Shown here piece after piece: positions 15,757-23,607 of a stretch of 38,233 bases of DNA. A model generated the notes under the pieces. The model saw only the letters and a list, made by a program, of their open reading frames with translations, was not told the origin of the DNA and ran no database searches. Source of the DNA: Bacillota bacterium (lineage in GTDB: Bacteria; Bacillota; Clostridia; Christensenellales; CAG-138). Position numbers and translations under genes: made by a program. Within the stretch, counting starts at the first letter, position 1. Every line of letters starts with the position of its first letter. The stretch covers positions 1 to 38,233 of the forward strand of contig JAEYSE010000040.1 in assembly GCA_023435025.1 (NCBI GenBank), written 5' to 3'.

Positions 15757-16521
15757 ATGCTGCTTGCTCTTGACATTGGCAATACCAACATCAAAATCGC
15801 CTTGTTCGAAGGCCTAAAGCTTATGCATTCCTGGCGCGTCGCCATGGACCGCAGGCGCACTGCAGACGAATATGGCGTGCAGATGAGTTCGTTTTTTTCG
15901 CATCTGGGGTTAAGTACAAAGGCCGTTGACGGCATTATCGTTTCTTCTGTCGTCCCTTCCTTTAATTATACAATCGACCATATGTTCAACATCTACTTTC
16001 CCGGCATCGAACCGCTGCAGGTACATGCAGGGCTCCGGACGGACCTGTATTACGAATACGATTCGCCACAGAAGCTGGGGTCTGACCGTATCTGCAACGC
16101 GGTTGCAGCCAACAGGCTTTATGGCGGCAACTGCATCACGATTGATTTCGGCACTGCGACGACGTTCAACGTCATCGCCGGGCAGCGGTTTTTGGGCGGC
16201 ATGATTTGCCCGGGCTTCAAGGTGAGCACCACGGCTTTGATCGAAAGTACGGCCATGCTCCCTAAGGTGGAATTTATAAAGCCCAAGCAGGTGATCGGCA
16301 CCAACACGGAGCACTGCCTGCAGGCGGGTATCTTATACGGATATGTGGGCCTTGTGGAATACCTGGTAAGAAAAGCGCGGCAGGAGCTTGGGCAGGACGC
16401 CAAGGTAATCGGCACAGGCGGCATGGGGGAACTCATTACGCCTGAGACGGACTGCATCGATGTGTTAAATCCTACACTGACACTGCAGGGTCTTGCCATG
16501 ATCTATGAAATGAACCGCTGA
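15757..16521 (+). CDS. coaX: Type III pantothenate kinase CoaX
   Basis: A 254-residue cytoplasmic kinase of the ASKHA fold that phosphorylates pantothenate, the first step of coenzyme A synthesis. Diagnostic motifs are DIGNTNIKIALF (residues 5-16, phosphate binding), the pantothenate-site GSDRICN, the second DFGTATTFN and the late GTGGMGELI. The type III enzyme is not feedback-inhibited by CoA in studied species. It follows the putative pantothenate transporter by 7 bases, so import and trapping of the vitamin are co-expressed. Its ribosome site (AAGTGAG) is weak, consistent with coupling to the upstream gene. Confidence 0.96.
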   Translation: MLLALDIGNTNIKIALFEGLKLMHSWRVAMDRRRTADEYGVQMSSFFSHLGLSTKAVDGIIVSSVVPSFNYTIDHMFNIYFPGIEPLQVHAGLRTDLYYEYDSPQKLGSDRICNAVAANRLYGGNCITIDFGTATTFNVIAGQRFLGGMICPGFKVSTTALIESTAMLPKVEFIKPKQVIGTNTEHCLQAGILYGYVGLVEYLVRKARQELGQDAKVIGTGGMGELITPETDCIDVLNPTLTLQGLAMIYEMNR

Positions 16522-16533
16522 CCGGTTCAGCGG
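16515..16533 (+). other. Hairpin at the coaX stop codon
   Basis: A perfect 7-bp stem (16515-16521 with 16527-16533, loop of 5) overlaps the end of coaX. It is followed by ATTTATAAG rather than a T tract, so it is at best a weak terminator; read-through into hom is likely. Confidence 0.4.
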
Positions 16534-16565
16534 ATTTATAAGTTTAAGAGTACGGAGAGGATAGT

Positions 16566-17870
16566 ATGAAACAGGTCAACGTTGCGATATTGGGATTTGG
16601 CGTCGTAGGTTCAGGCGTATACAAGCTTTTAAAGGAAAACCACGCGGATATCATCCACCGCGAGGAGATCGATTTTCAGGTGAAGCACGTGCTCATCAAG
16701 GATTTCGCGCACGAGCCCAATCTTGCTCTAGCCCCGCGTGAGACGTTCACTACGTCATTGGACAATATTCTAAACGACCCCTCCATCTCCATCGTGGTGG
16801 AGTGCATGGGCGGCGTGGAACCCGCACGTACGTTTATACTAGGGGCGCTCAACGCGGGCAAGACGGTGGTCACCTCCAACAAGGAGGTCATCAGCAAACA
16901 TTGGTACGCCTTTGAAGAAGCCGCAAAGAAAACCGGCGCTGGCCTCTATATAGAGGCGACCGTTGGCGGCGGCATCCCGCTGCTGCGCACCATCACGGAC
17001 TCGCTGCAGGGCAACAACATCACGAGCGTCATGGGTATCATCAACGGCACCACGAACTTCATCCTTACCCGCATGAGCGAGCAGGGACGCGAGTTTGACG
17101 AGGTATTAAAGGAAGCGCAGTCCAGAGGCTACGCCGAGGCAAACCCCATCGCGGATGTGGAAGGCTACGACGCGACGTATAAGCTTTCCATACTCTCCTC
17201 GCTCTGCTTCCATACGCATATGCCCATCGATTCCATACACCGCGAGGGTATTACCAAGCTGACCAAGGCGGATTTTGATACGGCTCGCCAGCTTGGCTAT
17301 GAGATCAAACTTCTTGCCATCGGCAAAAAAGCGACCGGCAATAATGTGGAAGTACGCGTGCACCCAACCATGCTTCCCAAGACCCACCCGCTCGCAGCTA
17401 TCCGCGGTTCCTTTAATGCCGTGTTCATCACCGGCAACGCAGTGGGCGACATAATGCTCTACGGGCGCGGCGCGGGCCAGATGCCCACCGCATCCGCCGT
17501 CGTGGGGGATATGATATACGCCTCCCACCACGAAAACAGGCACCGCTACAACTCCTTCCGCAATATTCCGGATATGGACGCGGACACGCACCTTGTAAAG
17601 GATTGGGAAAGCATATATTGCATCCGTACCCGGGTGCTGGATAAACCCGGCGTGCTGAGCGCCATCGCGGGCGCTTTCGCCAATCATGGCGTTTCCCTAA
17701 AATCCGTTCTGCAGCTTGCCGAACCGCAAAAAGAAGGCGACGGGAAGATCGCCTGGATCACGTTCGTGACCCACAAGGCGCGTGAACTCGGCGTGCAGGA
17801 CGCGCTTAAAGAAATCGAAGGCATGGACACGACGCAATGCGTGGAGAGTATCATCCGCGTAGAGGAATAG
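16566..17870 (+). CDS. hom: Homoserine dehydrogenase with ACT domain
   Basis: A 434-residue NAD(P)-dependent enzyme that converts aspartate semialdehyde to homoserine on the way to threonine and methionine. The Rossmann motif GFGVVGSG lies at 11-18. The catalytic domain contains TSNKEVISKH, the GIINGTTNFIL block and ANPIADVEGYDATYKL. An ACT domain (about residues 355-430) provides the usual site for threonine feedback. A GGAGAGG site precedes the ATG. It lies 44 bases after coaX with no clear promoter of its own, and a terminator at 17900-17945 closes the unit. Confidence 0.96.
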   Translation: MKQVNVAILGFGVVGSGVYKLLKENHADIIHREEIDFQVKHVLIKDFAHEPNLALAPRETFTTSLDNILNDPSISIVVECMGGVEPARTFILGALNAGKTVVTSNKEVISKHWYAFEEAAKKTGAGLYIEATVGGGIPLLRTITDSLQGNNITSVMGIINGTTNFILTRMSEQGREFDEVLKEAQSRGYAEANPIADVEGYDATYKLSILSSLCFHTHMPIDSIHREGITKLTKADFDTARQLGYEIKLLAIGKKATGNNVEVRVHPTMLPKTHPLAAIRGSFNAVFITGNAVGDIMLYGRGAGQMPTASAVVGDMIYASHHENRHRYNSFRNIPDMDADTHLVKDWESIYCIRTRVLDKPGVLSAIAGAFANHGVSLKSVLQLAEPQKEGDGKIAWITFVTHKARELGVQDALKEIEGMDTTQCVESIIRVEE

Positions 17871-17899
17871 CCGCTTATTCATTTTTTTGATGAACAAAG

Positions 17900-17945
17900 G
17901 CTGTCCGGGGCGACGTAACATGTCGGGTCCACGGGCAGCTTTTTT
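17900..17945 (+). terminator. Rho-independent terminator after hom
   Basis: An 8-bp outer stem (17900-17907 with 17932-17939, one G-U pair) encloses an inner CGAC/GTCG stem and is followed by six T residues (17940-17945). Its position shows that the MFS gene cannot start at the upstream ATG near 17887. Confidence 0.85.
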
Positions 17946-17994
17946 CTGCCTTTGCGCCAAGCCAACATTTATTAAAGATGGAGCGTATCATCGC

Positions 17995-19248
17995 TTGAAT
18001 ATTAAACAACACCTCGCGGTCTATAAAGGCCTGCCCAGGGATATGTATGCCCTGTTTCTTTCCAATGTCATCAGCCGCATGGGCAGCTTTATCGTTCCGC
18101 TGATGACCCTGATCCTCACGGAAAAGATCGGCCTTTCAAAAGCGGACGCCGGAATATTCGCCACCATCTCCATGCTCACGCAGGCGCCCTTTATTATACT
18201 GGGTGGAAAGCTGTCTGATAAAATCGGCGGCAAAAAGACGATCGTCATATTTAACAGCCTTGGCGCGCTTGTTTACCTTGTGTGCGGGTTTTTAAAGACG
18301 TCAATGCTGGTGGCCGTGCTGCTGGTGGTTGCCTCCAACCTGTATGCAATCGCCTTCCCCGCGTTTAATTGCATCGTGACCGCCGTGACGCCCAAGGAAA
18401 AGCTGAAGAACGCGTTTTCGCTTACATATCTCGGCGTTAACCTCGGGTTTGCCGTGGGGCCGCTCGTGAGCGGGCTGCTGTTTTACAAAAACCTGAACCT
18501 GCTGTTCTTTTTGGATGGATTGACCACGCTGCTTTCCGTGGGGCTCATATTGTTGTGGGTGCGCCCATCCAGGCAGCCGGTAGAGCCGCAATGTGGGGAA
18601 GCGGAAGCCCTGCCCGCCGCGGGAGGCAAATCTGCATTGTCCTTCCTGTACCGCAACCCGGTACTGCTGTTGTTTGCGCTTGGATTCCTGGTGTACAATT
18701 TCTGCTATGTGCAGTGGAACTACCTGCTGCCGCTTCAGATGGTGGATCAATACGCGACCGAAGGCGCAAAGCTGTACAGCGCCCTGGTAAGCGCCAATGC
18801 CATCACCTGTATCGTACTGACGCCATCGCTGACCACCATGACGCAGAAGATGCACCCACTCAAGACCGTATACATGGGAGGATTTTTCTATTTTGCGTCC
18901 TTCCTGGCATTTACGGCGGCGCAGACGTTTCTCCATTTCCTGCTGAGCGTCATATTGCTGACTGTGGGTGAGATATTGATTTCCATCAATAAGAGCACCT
19001 ACGTGGCGCACCGCACGCCGCAGATGTACATCGGCAGAGTGAATTCCATGATGTTCATCGTCCATGACCTGGGTTCCGCCTTAGGGCCCGGCATAATGGG
19101 CGCGACGCTTTTAGCCGTCGGCTTCCCTTATATATGGTTGGTTGTGGCGGGTGTGATGCTCATAGGCGCACTCGGCATGGTGCTGTTGAAACGTTCGGAC
19201 AGAGCGGGCATTCCAGCACCAAGCTTTGACGCGGCGGCAAACGAATAA
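17995..19248 (+). CDS. Major facilitator superfamily transporter
   Basis: About 417 residues with 12 predicted transmembrane helices. The first helix region (YALFLSNVISRMGSFIVPLMTLILTEKIG) matches MFS drug/proton antiporter-like proteins, and the loop between helices 2 and 3 carries GGKLSDKIGGKKT, a form of the MFS signature loop. A charged central loop (about 190-215) splits the two halves. The substrate is unknown. The start is uncertain: TTG at 17995, with GGAG 11 bases upstream, gives a normal short N terminus. An ATG at 17887 lies before the hom terminator and is rejected. A downstream ATG at 18043 would remove only the leading basic segment. Confidence 0.8.
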   Translation: MNIKQHLAVYKGLPRDMYALFLSNVISRMGSFIVPLMTLILTEKIGLSKADAGIFATISMLTQAPFIILGGKLSDKIGGKKTIVIFNSLGALVYLVCGFLKTSMLVAVLLVVASNLYAIAFPAFNCIVTAVTPKEKLKNAFSLTYLGVNLGFAVGPLVSGLLFYKNLNLLFFLDGLTTLLSVGLILLWVRPSRQPVEPQCGEAEALPAAGGKSALSFLYRNPVLLLFALGFLVYNFCYVQWNYLLPLQMVDQYATEGAKLYSALVSANAITCIVLTPSLTTMTQKMHPLKTVYMGGFFYFASFLAFTAAQTFLHFLLSVILLTVGEILISINKSTYVAHRTPQMYIGRVNSMMFIVHDLGSALGPGIMGATLLAVGFPYIWLVVAGVMLIGALGMVLLKRSDRAGIPAPSFDAAANE

Positions 19249-19253
19249 AAAAG

Positions 19254-19281
19254 AAGCAAGCTTCAAAAAAGCTTGCTTTTT
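19254..19281 (+). terminator. Bidirectional terminator between the MFS and SSB-like genes
   Basis: A perfect 10-bp stem (19254-19263 with 19269-19278, loop of 5) runs into five T residues on the plus strand. On the minus strand it is followed by C and six T residues. It can serve both converging genes. Confidence 0.92.
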
Positions 19282-19294
19282 AGTCTGTTGCAAG

Positions 19295-19324
19295 GTTCTT
19301 TTATTGTTCTTTTATTGTTCTTTT
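19295..19324. repeat. 11-bp tandem repeat at the SSB-like stop codon
   Basis: The unit GTTCTTTTATT occurs at 19295-19305 and 19306-19316, with a partial third copy at 19317-19324. The second copy contains the stop codon of the minus-strand SSB-like gene (19314-19312), so the last codons and the stop are duplicated just downstream. Confidence 0.7.
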
Positions 19325-19932
19325 TCGCATTCCACCGTCGCCGCGCTCACTTCGTAGGTGATACGGGTCACCATGGAACCGTCGGGCATGGCTTTTTGGT
19401 AGGCGCGGCTTTGCACGCGCCCGGTCACGCAGAGCCTGTCGCCCACGCTCAACGCGCTGACATACCGTGCGTTTCTTCCCCAGGCGATGACAGGCAGGTA
19501 ATCCGATTTGTGGTATGGGCGGTTAACCGCCAATAGAATATCCGCAATCTCGCGGGAAAACGGCGTGGTACGGTAAACGGGCGGCTTGCAGATAAACCCG
19601 GTGAGGATTATTTCATTGATAAACGGCGCTTCCTCCGGCTTTTCCAGCACGCTCCGCGCGAACACCGTAAGCACAAGCCTGTGACTGCCTTCGCACTGCA
19701 TGTTGTAGGAGCGCAACTGCCCCGTCACCTGCAGCGGCTGCCCGGTTTCGGGAAGCATATGCAGCAAACGTTCACCAGCCGTTACCGGAAGCACGTCCTC
19801 CGTACCTGAAAGGCGCGGCACCACCAGCGGAAACGTATAGAACGCCTCCCCATACAGGCAATGGCTGAAGCAGGGTTCTTCCTGAACAAAGCCCGAAATA
19901 ATCACGCGGTTGTTTTCCCGGTTTGCCTCCAT
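19312..19932 (-). CDS. SSB-like protein with two OB folds (Clostridia type)
   Basis: A 206-residue protein with two OB-fold repeats in tandem. The second is clearly SSB-like: EIILTGFICKPPVYRTTPFSREIADILLAVNRPYHKSDYLPVIAWGRNARYVSALSVGDRLCVTGRVQSR. The first is more diverged (RVIISGFVQEEPCFSHCLYGEAFYTF, then VTGQLRSYN). This pattern matches a conserved Clostridia family annotated as single-stranded DNA-binding protein. It lacks the acidic C-terminal tip of the replicative SSB, so it is probably an accessory DNA- or RNA-binding protein. The start at 19932 has AGGGGAG upstream; the reading open to 20109 has an Arg-rich, non-conserved N terminus and is not used. No clear promoter was found. Confidence 0.8.
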   Translation of the reverse strand: MEANRENNRVIISGFVQEEPCFSHCLYGEAFYTFPLVVPRLSGTEDVLPVTAGERLLHMLPETGQPLQVTGQLRSYNMQCEGSHRLVLTVFARSVLEKPEEAPFINEIILTGFICKPPVYRTTPFSREIADILLAVNRPYHKSDYLPVIAWGRNARYVSALSVGDRLCVTGRVQSRAYQKAMPDGSMVTRITYEVSAATVECEKEQ

Positions 19933-20299
19933 ACACTCCCCTACGCCTTTCCGCTTAAGCGCCACAGCCAATCGAAGAAGCGGCAGCGGTTGCCGCCGCA
20001 TGAATGCCCGGCTGTTTCGCGTACTTCCCCCGCATTCTTCCCCGTTACAATTTGCATCAGTGATGGAACGCGTCTTAAGCTCGCCCACATCCGGCACATG
20101 GCGGACCACGCATGGAGCACTTTAACAGGCGCTGTCCATACCGTGTGTATTGGCATACGGTGCTTATGAAACCATTTTTTTTATGTGTATTCATGTATGT
20201 GTCCGGGTATGCGGAACATGTTTTTCATGCAATGAACACAAACTAGTGTTGTTTCGGGTTGGATCAACCTAAAAACAATACTCCGGAGGTGCCGATTGC
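19933..20299. other. Divergent intergenic region of 367 bases
   Basis: This stretch separates the minus-strand SSB-like gene from the plus-strand LCP gene. It holds an 8-bp hairpin (20140-20147 with 20154-20161, one G-U pair), a run of eight T residues at 20176-20183 and the larger hairpin at 20249-20278. I could not assign a convincing -35/-10 pair in either direction. An open frame on the minus strand up to 20109 is judged non-coding. Confidence 0.5.
20249..20278 (+). promoter_or_regulatory. Leader stem-loop before the LCP gene
   Basis: An outer 6-bp stem (20249-20254 with 20273-20278) stacks across a small internal loop on an inner 5-bp GGTTG/CAACC stem with a 3-base loop. It ends 6 bases before the GGAGGT ribosome site of the LCP gene and has no T tract, so it looks like a leader element rather than a terminator. 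Confidence 0.45.
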
Positions 20300-21373
20300 A
20301 TGAAATCAGTCAATGACCGGCGCAAGCGCCGCCATATAATTTTTTTTCTGAGCTTTACCCTTGTCCTTTTCATTGGAGCAGGGTTGCTCGAACAACTGCG
20401 CGCCGCCATACGCGACCCGATCTCCGCCTTCCAAACGCCAGCGCCTCGTGTGGCAGAAACGCCGCTCGCACAAGCCGAACCCGGCTCTGCCGTCATGCCC
20501 GAAACAGTAGGCGTAGCATCCGCACAGTCCGAGCAATCCGCCGATCCGATTCGCCTTATGGGCGAGGATACGATCAACATCGTATTGATGGGCATCGATA
20601 GCAACGAGCAACGCGAAAAGAAGGGCCGAGGGTACCGCAGCGATACCATTGCGATACTTGTAATTGATCTTGACGTCCCATCCTGCACGGTATTGAGCAT
20701 CCCCCGCGATACGCGTGCGTTTATTCGCCGCTTGGATGATCACGGAAGAGTCGTGAGCACGCAGTACAATAAAATCAATTCCGCTTTCAATTTTGGAGGC
20801 GGGCCGGAAGAATACGGGCACGAGAATTTGATTTACTCGCTTGAAAAGCTGCTCTTTGACGGGCTCGAGGGTAATTTTCGGCTGCATTATTACGCGAGCA
20901 TCGATATGGACGGCATAGCGAAGTTTGCGGACGCCGTAGACGGCGTTCCCGTAACGCTCCCCTATGATATGCCGGGCTTTGGCGAAAAAGGCGATACCGT
21001 ACTGCTCAAGGGAGATGAAGCGCAAAGCTTTGTGCGCATGCGCCATGGCATTACAGGCGGCAGCGACATCGCGCGTGTCAAGCGACAGCAGGCATTCATC
21101 CGCGCGTTCGCTTCCCGTGTCAAATCCATGAACCCGATACAGGCCATACCCCGGCTTTGGACGGCGCTTAATTCCTATGTGGATACCAACATCGGCATTG
21201 GCCAGATGCTTGCGCTTGCGGACGTATTGCGTGACCTCAACCTGGATGAGGTGGAGTTTGTGACGCTGCCCGGCCGGTGCAAGACAATAGACCGCCGCAG
21301 CTACTATGTGGCGGATACCCATAAGGTTCGGGAGATTGCACTCTCCCTCTGGGGGGAAAGCAACGGGAAATAA
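20300..21373 (+). CDS. LytR-CpsA-Psr (LCP) family cell-wall glycopolymer ligase
   Basis: A 357-residue membrane-anchored protein. A basic N terminus and one transmembrane helix (about 12-30) are followed by an extracellular linker rich in Ala, Glu and Pro, then the LCP domain from about residue 90 (INIVLMGIDS). Family motifs that bind the polyprenyl-pyrophosphate donor are visible: YRSDTIAILVID, the catalytic-type arginines in SIPRDTR, and RMRHGITGGSDIARVKRQQ. LCP enzymes transfer teichoic acids or capsular glycans from their lipid carrier to peptidoglycan. The gene stands alone. It could attach the polymer of the locus at 25802-34253, although that synthase is not expected to need a lipid carrier. 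GGAGGT lies 9 bases before the ATG. Confidence 0.9.
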   Translation: MKSVNDRRKRRHIIFFLSFTLVLFIGAGLLEQLRAAIRDPISAFQTPAPRVAETPLAQAEPGSAVMPETVGVASAQSEQSADPIRLMGEDTINIVLMGIDSNEQREKKGRGYRSDTIAILVIDLDVPSCTVLSIPRDTRAFIRRLDDHGRVVSTQYNKINSAFNFGGGPEEYGHENLIYSLEKLLFDGLEGNFRLHYYASIDMDGIAKFADAVDGVPVTLPYDMPGFGEKGDTVLLKGDEAQSFVRMRHGITGGSDIARVKRQQAFIRAFASRVKSMNPIQAIPRLWTALNSYVDTNIGIGQMLALADVLRDLNLDEVEFVTLPGRCKTIDRRSYYVADTHKVREIALSLWGESNGK

Positions 21374-21640
21374 AATCCGGGCCCGTGAAACCGCCAGCCC
21401 GGACGGCTGTCAAAAACCCCTTGGGGTTCGGGGCCGCAGCCCACGGACAACCCTCGCCAGCGACATGCGCGGTGGCGGCGGGAGGCCTTGCATCGCAAGC
21501 CTTTCCTTGCAGGGACAACCGGTCCTCGGCGGAAGACGCCTCGGACACTAGGCCTGCGAGCCGTCGCCGTCACCGTAGGCACAGGTTATTCCTGTAATCC
21601 TCGGAAAAGTGTCGCAAGACAATTTTTCTCGCAAGCAAAT
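21374..21640. other. GC-rich structured non-coding stretch after the LCP gene
   Basis: About 270 bases with no credible gene but many inverted repeats. They include a 7-bp stem 21376-21382 with 21397-21403, a 6-bp stem 21415-21420 with 21423-21428 and a GGC(C)TTGC/GCAAGCC hairpin near 21484-21501. An ACAGG/CCTGT hairpin lies near 21581-21595, and further nested GC stems occupy 21451-21484. Open frames crossing it are low-complexity Arg/Ala/Pro readings. It could be a repeat element, a structured RNA or gene debris; I do not recognise it. Confidence 0.45.
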
Positions 21641-21673
21641 CCGGGACGGTGCGAAAGTATCGCACCGTCCCGG
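21641..21673 (-). other. Long hairpin after the helical-protein gene
   Basis: A perfect 13-bp GC-rich stem (21641-21653 with 21661-21673, loop of 7) begins 12 bases after the stop codon at 21685. On the minus strand it is followed by ATTTGCTTG, a poor T tract. It probably acts as a terminator or 3' stabiliser for the aroD-lux unit. Confidence 0.6.
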
Positions 21674-21684
21674 GAAGATGTGAC

Positions 21685-22254
21685 TTACAGGCGGAATTGG
21701 CATATTAAACCGCTTGCCATTTCATCCGCCATGGTATCAGAAAGCTCCAGCAGTCCTTCAAAACGCGCGATCCCTTCGGCATTGTTGCCGGAAAGCACGA
21801 ATACCGCCTGCTCCTCTGTCATCTCCAGCTGTTCCTCAAGCAGCGCTTGCCACAATGCGCCGGTCCAGACTTCGTTGATGCTCTGCAGGAATATGGAAAG
21901 ACTTTCTGCGTTTGCATACCAATCCTGCCTTATCCCTGCCATCCCGGCAGAGTTTTCGCCGCAAACTGCTTCAATGAGGGCCACGGCGCAATCGAGCTGC
22001 GTCTTTTGCAGGTCCTGGAGCTGCCCTGCCGTGCGCTCGCCATAGAGAGCGGAGAAGATGGTGTAAAAGTCTTCCGGATTTCGGTACAGCCGCCGCGTTA
22101 CGTCCTCCTTATCCGGCAGGGAAAATGCGGTGCTAAATAGCACTCCGCGCGTCCACAACACTTGGTCCAGCCAAAACCGGCGGACGGTGTGCATAAGCTT
22201 GATCTGGCTGGATGTTGCTCCTCCCAGCGGGGTCGTATTTGATTTCCAGCTCAT
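21685..22254 (-). CDS. Conserved helical protein of unknown function
   Basis: A 189-residue, all-helical, soluble protein with no signal peptide. Its pattern matches a Firmicutes family of unknown function sometimes mislabelled acetylglutamate kinase: FWLDQVLWTRGVLFSTAFSLPD, then RLYRNPEDF, ALYGERTA, WYANAESL, IFLQSINEVW and MADEM near the C terminus. It has no nucleotide-binding motif, so a kinase label is not justified. The conserved Trp, His/Gln, Asp and Asn residues could form a helical-bundle binding site. It is the last gene of the aroD-luxE-luxC run, 66 bases after luxC, and its ribosome site can be locked in an 8-bp hairpin (22262-22311). Confidence 0.7.
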   Translation of the reverse strand: MSWKSNTTPLGGATSSQIKLMHTVRRFWLDQVLWTRGVLFSTAFSLPDKEDVTRRLYRNPEDFYTIFSALYGERTAGQLQDLQKTQLDCAVALIEAVCGENSAGMAGIRQDWYANAESLSIFLQSINEVWTGALWQALLEEQLEMTEEQAVFVLSGNNAEGIARFEGLLELSDTMADEMASGLICQFRL

Positions 22255-22261
22255 ATGTTAT

Positions 22262-22311
22262 CCTCCGCGGTTACTCCATACTATGCGTAAAGAGGTCATG
22301 TTGCGCGGAGG
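22262..22311 (-). promoter_or_regulatory. Hairpin that sequesters the ribosome-binding site
   Basis: In the minus-strand RNA, CCTCCGCG (22311-22304) is perfectly complementary to CGCGGAGG (22269-22262). The latter contains the GGAGG ribosome site of the gene starting at 22254. The loop is 34 bases. This could limit translation of the last cistron unless the hairpin is opened. Confidence 0.55.
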
Positions 22312-22320
22312 TAGCCAGTC

Positions 22321-23607
22321 CTATTCCAAAGATACGTGTTTCATATAGCGCCGCAGCGCATACACCCCGTCATGGGCTTCGCCGCAGTAGGGGGCAGACA
22401 TATTGTTTGGCTCCGTCACGCGGACGACCCCCGCGCGAAAGAGGAGTTCGGCTATTTCGTCCCGTTCTTCCTTGCCGCACAAAAGGCCCGCCGTTTGCAG
22501 GTATCCCCTGTATGGGCGAAGCTTTTCGACCAGCTTTCCCTGAGGCAGCCGCCGAACCCAGCAATTCCGAAACTGCAGCGACGTATCAAGCGAAAAGTCC
22601 GGCCGGTACTGCACACTCGCCTGCGTCCCCTCGTATAGCCAGCCTCCATGGAACGTCGATAACAGTGCCTCGGTGCGTAGCCTGAGCGTAAGGTGCGCCT
22701 GCATGGCGGTATCGAGCGCTTGCGGCTCATCCTTGGCTGCCTGCTCCAATACAGCCAGGAAAGACTTGCAGAATTGCTGCACCTCCTCCCCATCCTCCGT
22801 ATCCAGATAAATCCCCTGGCAGGAGCTGCACGGAAGCTGGTTTGTAAAAGCGATGTGCCTTGCAAGCGCAAGCATCTGCTTTTCCTCCATGCCCGCCCGC
22901 GTGACATAAGCAAAGCTGAGTTTGTGCCCCCATTCGATCAGGCGGACGCCGGGCTTCGCTAAGCGACGTACCGCTGTGATTGCGGCGTCCGACCCCCAGA
23001 CGACGATTGCGTCCGCAACGTCTGCCAGCCGTTCCATCAGTTCCGTTTCCTCGGACGGGTAATCAAACACATAGATATATTCTTTTAATTCCGGCGCAAG
23101 GCGAATGAGTTCTTCAAGCAGCAGTATGGACACTGCGTCCCCGCCGCCGGGGAGTTTTAATATGTTAACGTTGCCTGTCAAAAGTCCTTCGATTACGGTA
23201 AATGCAGGCAGGGCCTCCACATTGCCCGCCGCAATGTGGAACAGCACCCCTAGCGGCCGCCATTGCTCACACACCAGCTCTTTCCGGTCCATGGGCTGAT
23301 AGGAAACCTGCTCCAAAGGATTTTCCCCAAGCTCGCGTTCCATACGCGCCAGCAAATAATCCGGATCCAGCATGGTCACAGCTTCGGCAAGCTGCCCGCG
23401 CGCGGCTGATATGGAGACCCCGGTTTCAACCAGCATGGGGACGTATCGTTCCGGGTCAATCTGTGCGCGCAGCTCGCCGCACGCTTGTATGACCGTTTTC
23501 GCAAGCGGACGCGATTGGGATAGCGTGCGCGTTATAGACGCCTGCAAGCCCTCAAGTACAGCAAGGCTCTGCGCGTGATCCATCCGTTCTCCAAACAGCA
23601 AATTCAT
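22321..23607 (-). CDS. LuxC-like acyl-CoA/acyl-protein reductase
   Basis: About 428 residues of the LuxC family (PF05893), an aldehyde-dehydrogenase-fold enzyme that reduces a thioester-bound fatty acyl group to an aldehyde with NADPH. Visible features are FHIAAGNVEALPAFTVIEGLLTGNVNILKLPGG (nucleotide-binding region), DAIVVWGSDAAI, and the probable catalytic Cys in TNQLPCSSCQGIYLD. The start at 23607 has GGAGG 7 bases upstream; the ATG overlaps the luxE-like stop codon (ATGA), so they are coupled. There are no luxA/luxB luciferase genes or luxD, so the aldehyde must serve another purpose, for example lipid or small-molecule synthesis. Confidence 0.88.
   Translation of the reverse strand: MNLLFGERMDHAQSLAVLEGLQASITRTLSQSRPLAKTVIQACGELRAQIDPERYVPMLVETGVSISAARGQLAEAVTMLDPDYLLARMERELGENPLEQVSYQPMDRKELVCEQWRPLGVLFHIAAGNVEALPAFTVIEGLLTGNVNILKLPGGGDAVSILLLEELIRLAPELKEYIYVFDYPSEETELMERLADVADAIVVWGSDAAITAVRRLAKPGVRLIEWGHKLSFAYVTRAGMEEKQMLALARHIAFTNQLPCSSCQGIYLDTEDGEEVQQFCKSFLAVLEQAAKDEPQALDTAMQAHLTLRLRTEALLSTFHGGWLYEGTQASVQYRPDFSLDTSLQFRNCWVRRLPQGKLVEKLRPYRGYLQTAGLLCGKEERDEIAELLFRAGVVRVTEPNNMSAPYCGEAHDGVYALRRYMKHVSLE

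Noticed and set aside
17887..17994. In-frame upstream start for the MFS transporter
   Set aside because: It lies within and before the hom terminator hairpin and T tract, and encodes a Cys/Arg-rich leader unlike MFS N termini.
19933..20109. 59-residue N-terminal extension of the SSB-like protein
   Set aside because: Low-complexity Arg-rich translation, no ribosome site, and family members start near the OB fold.
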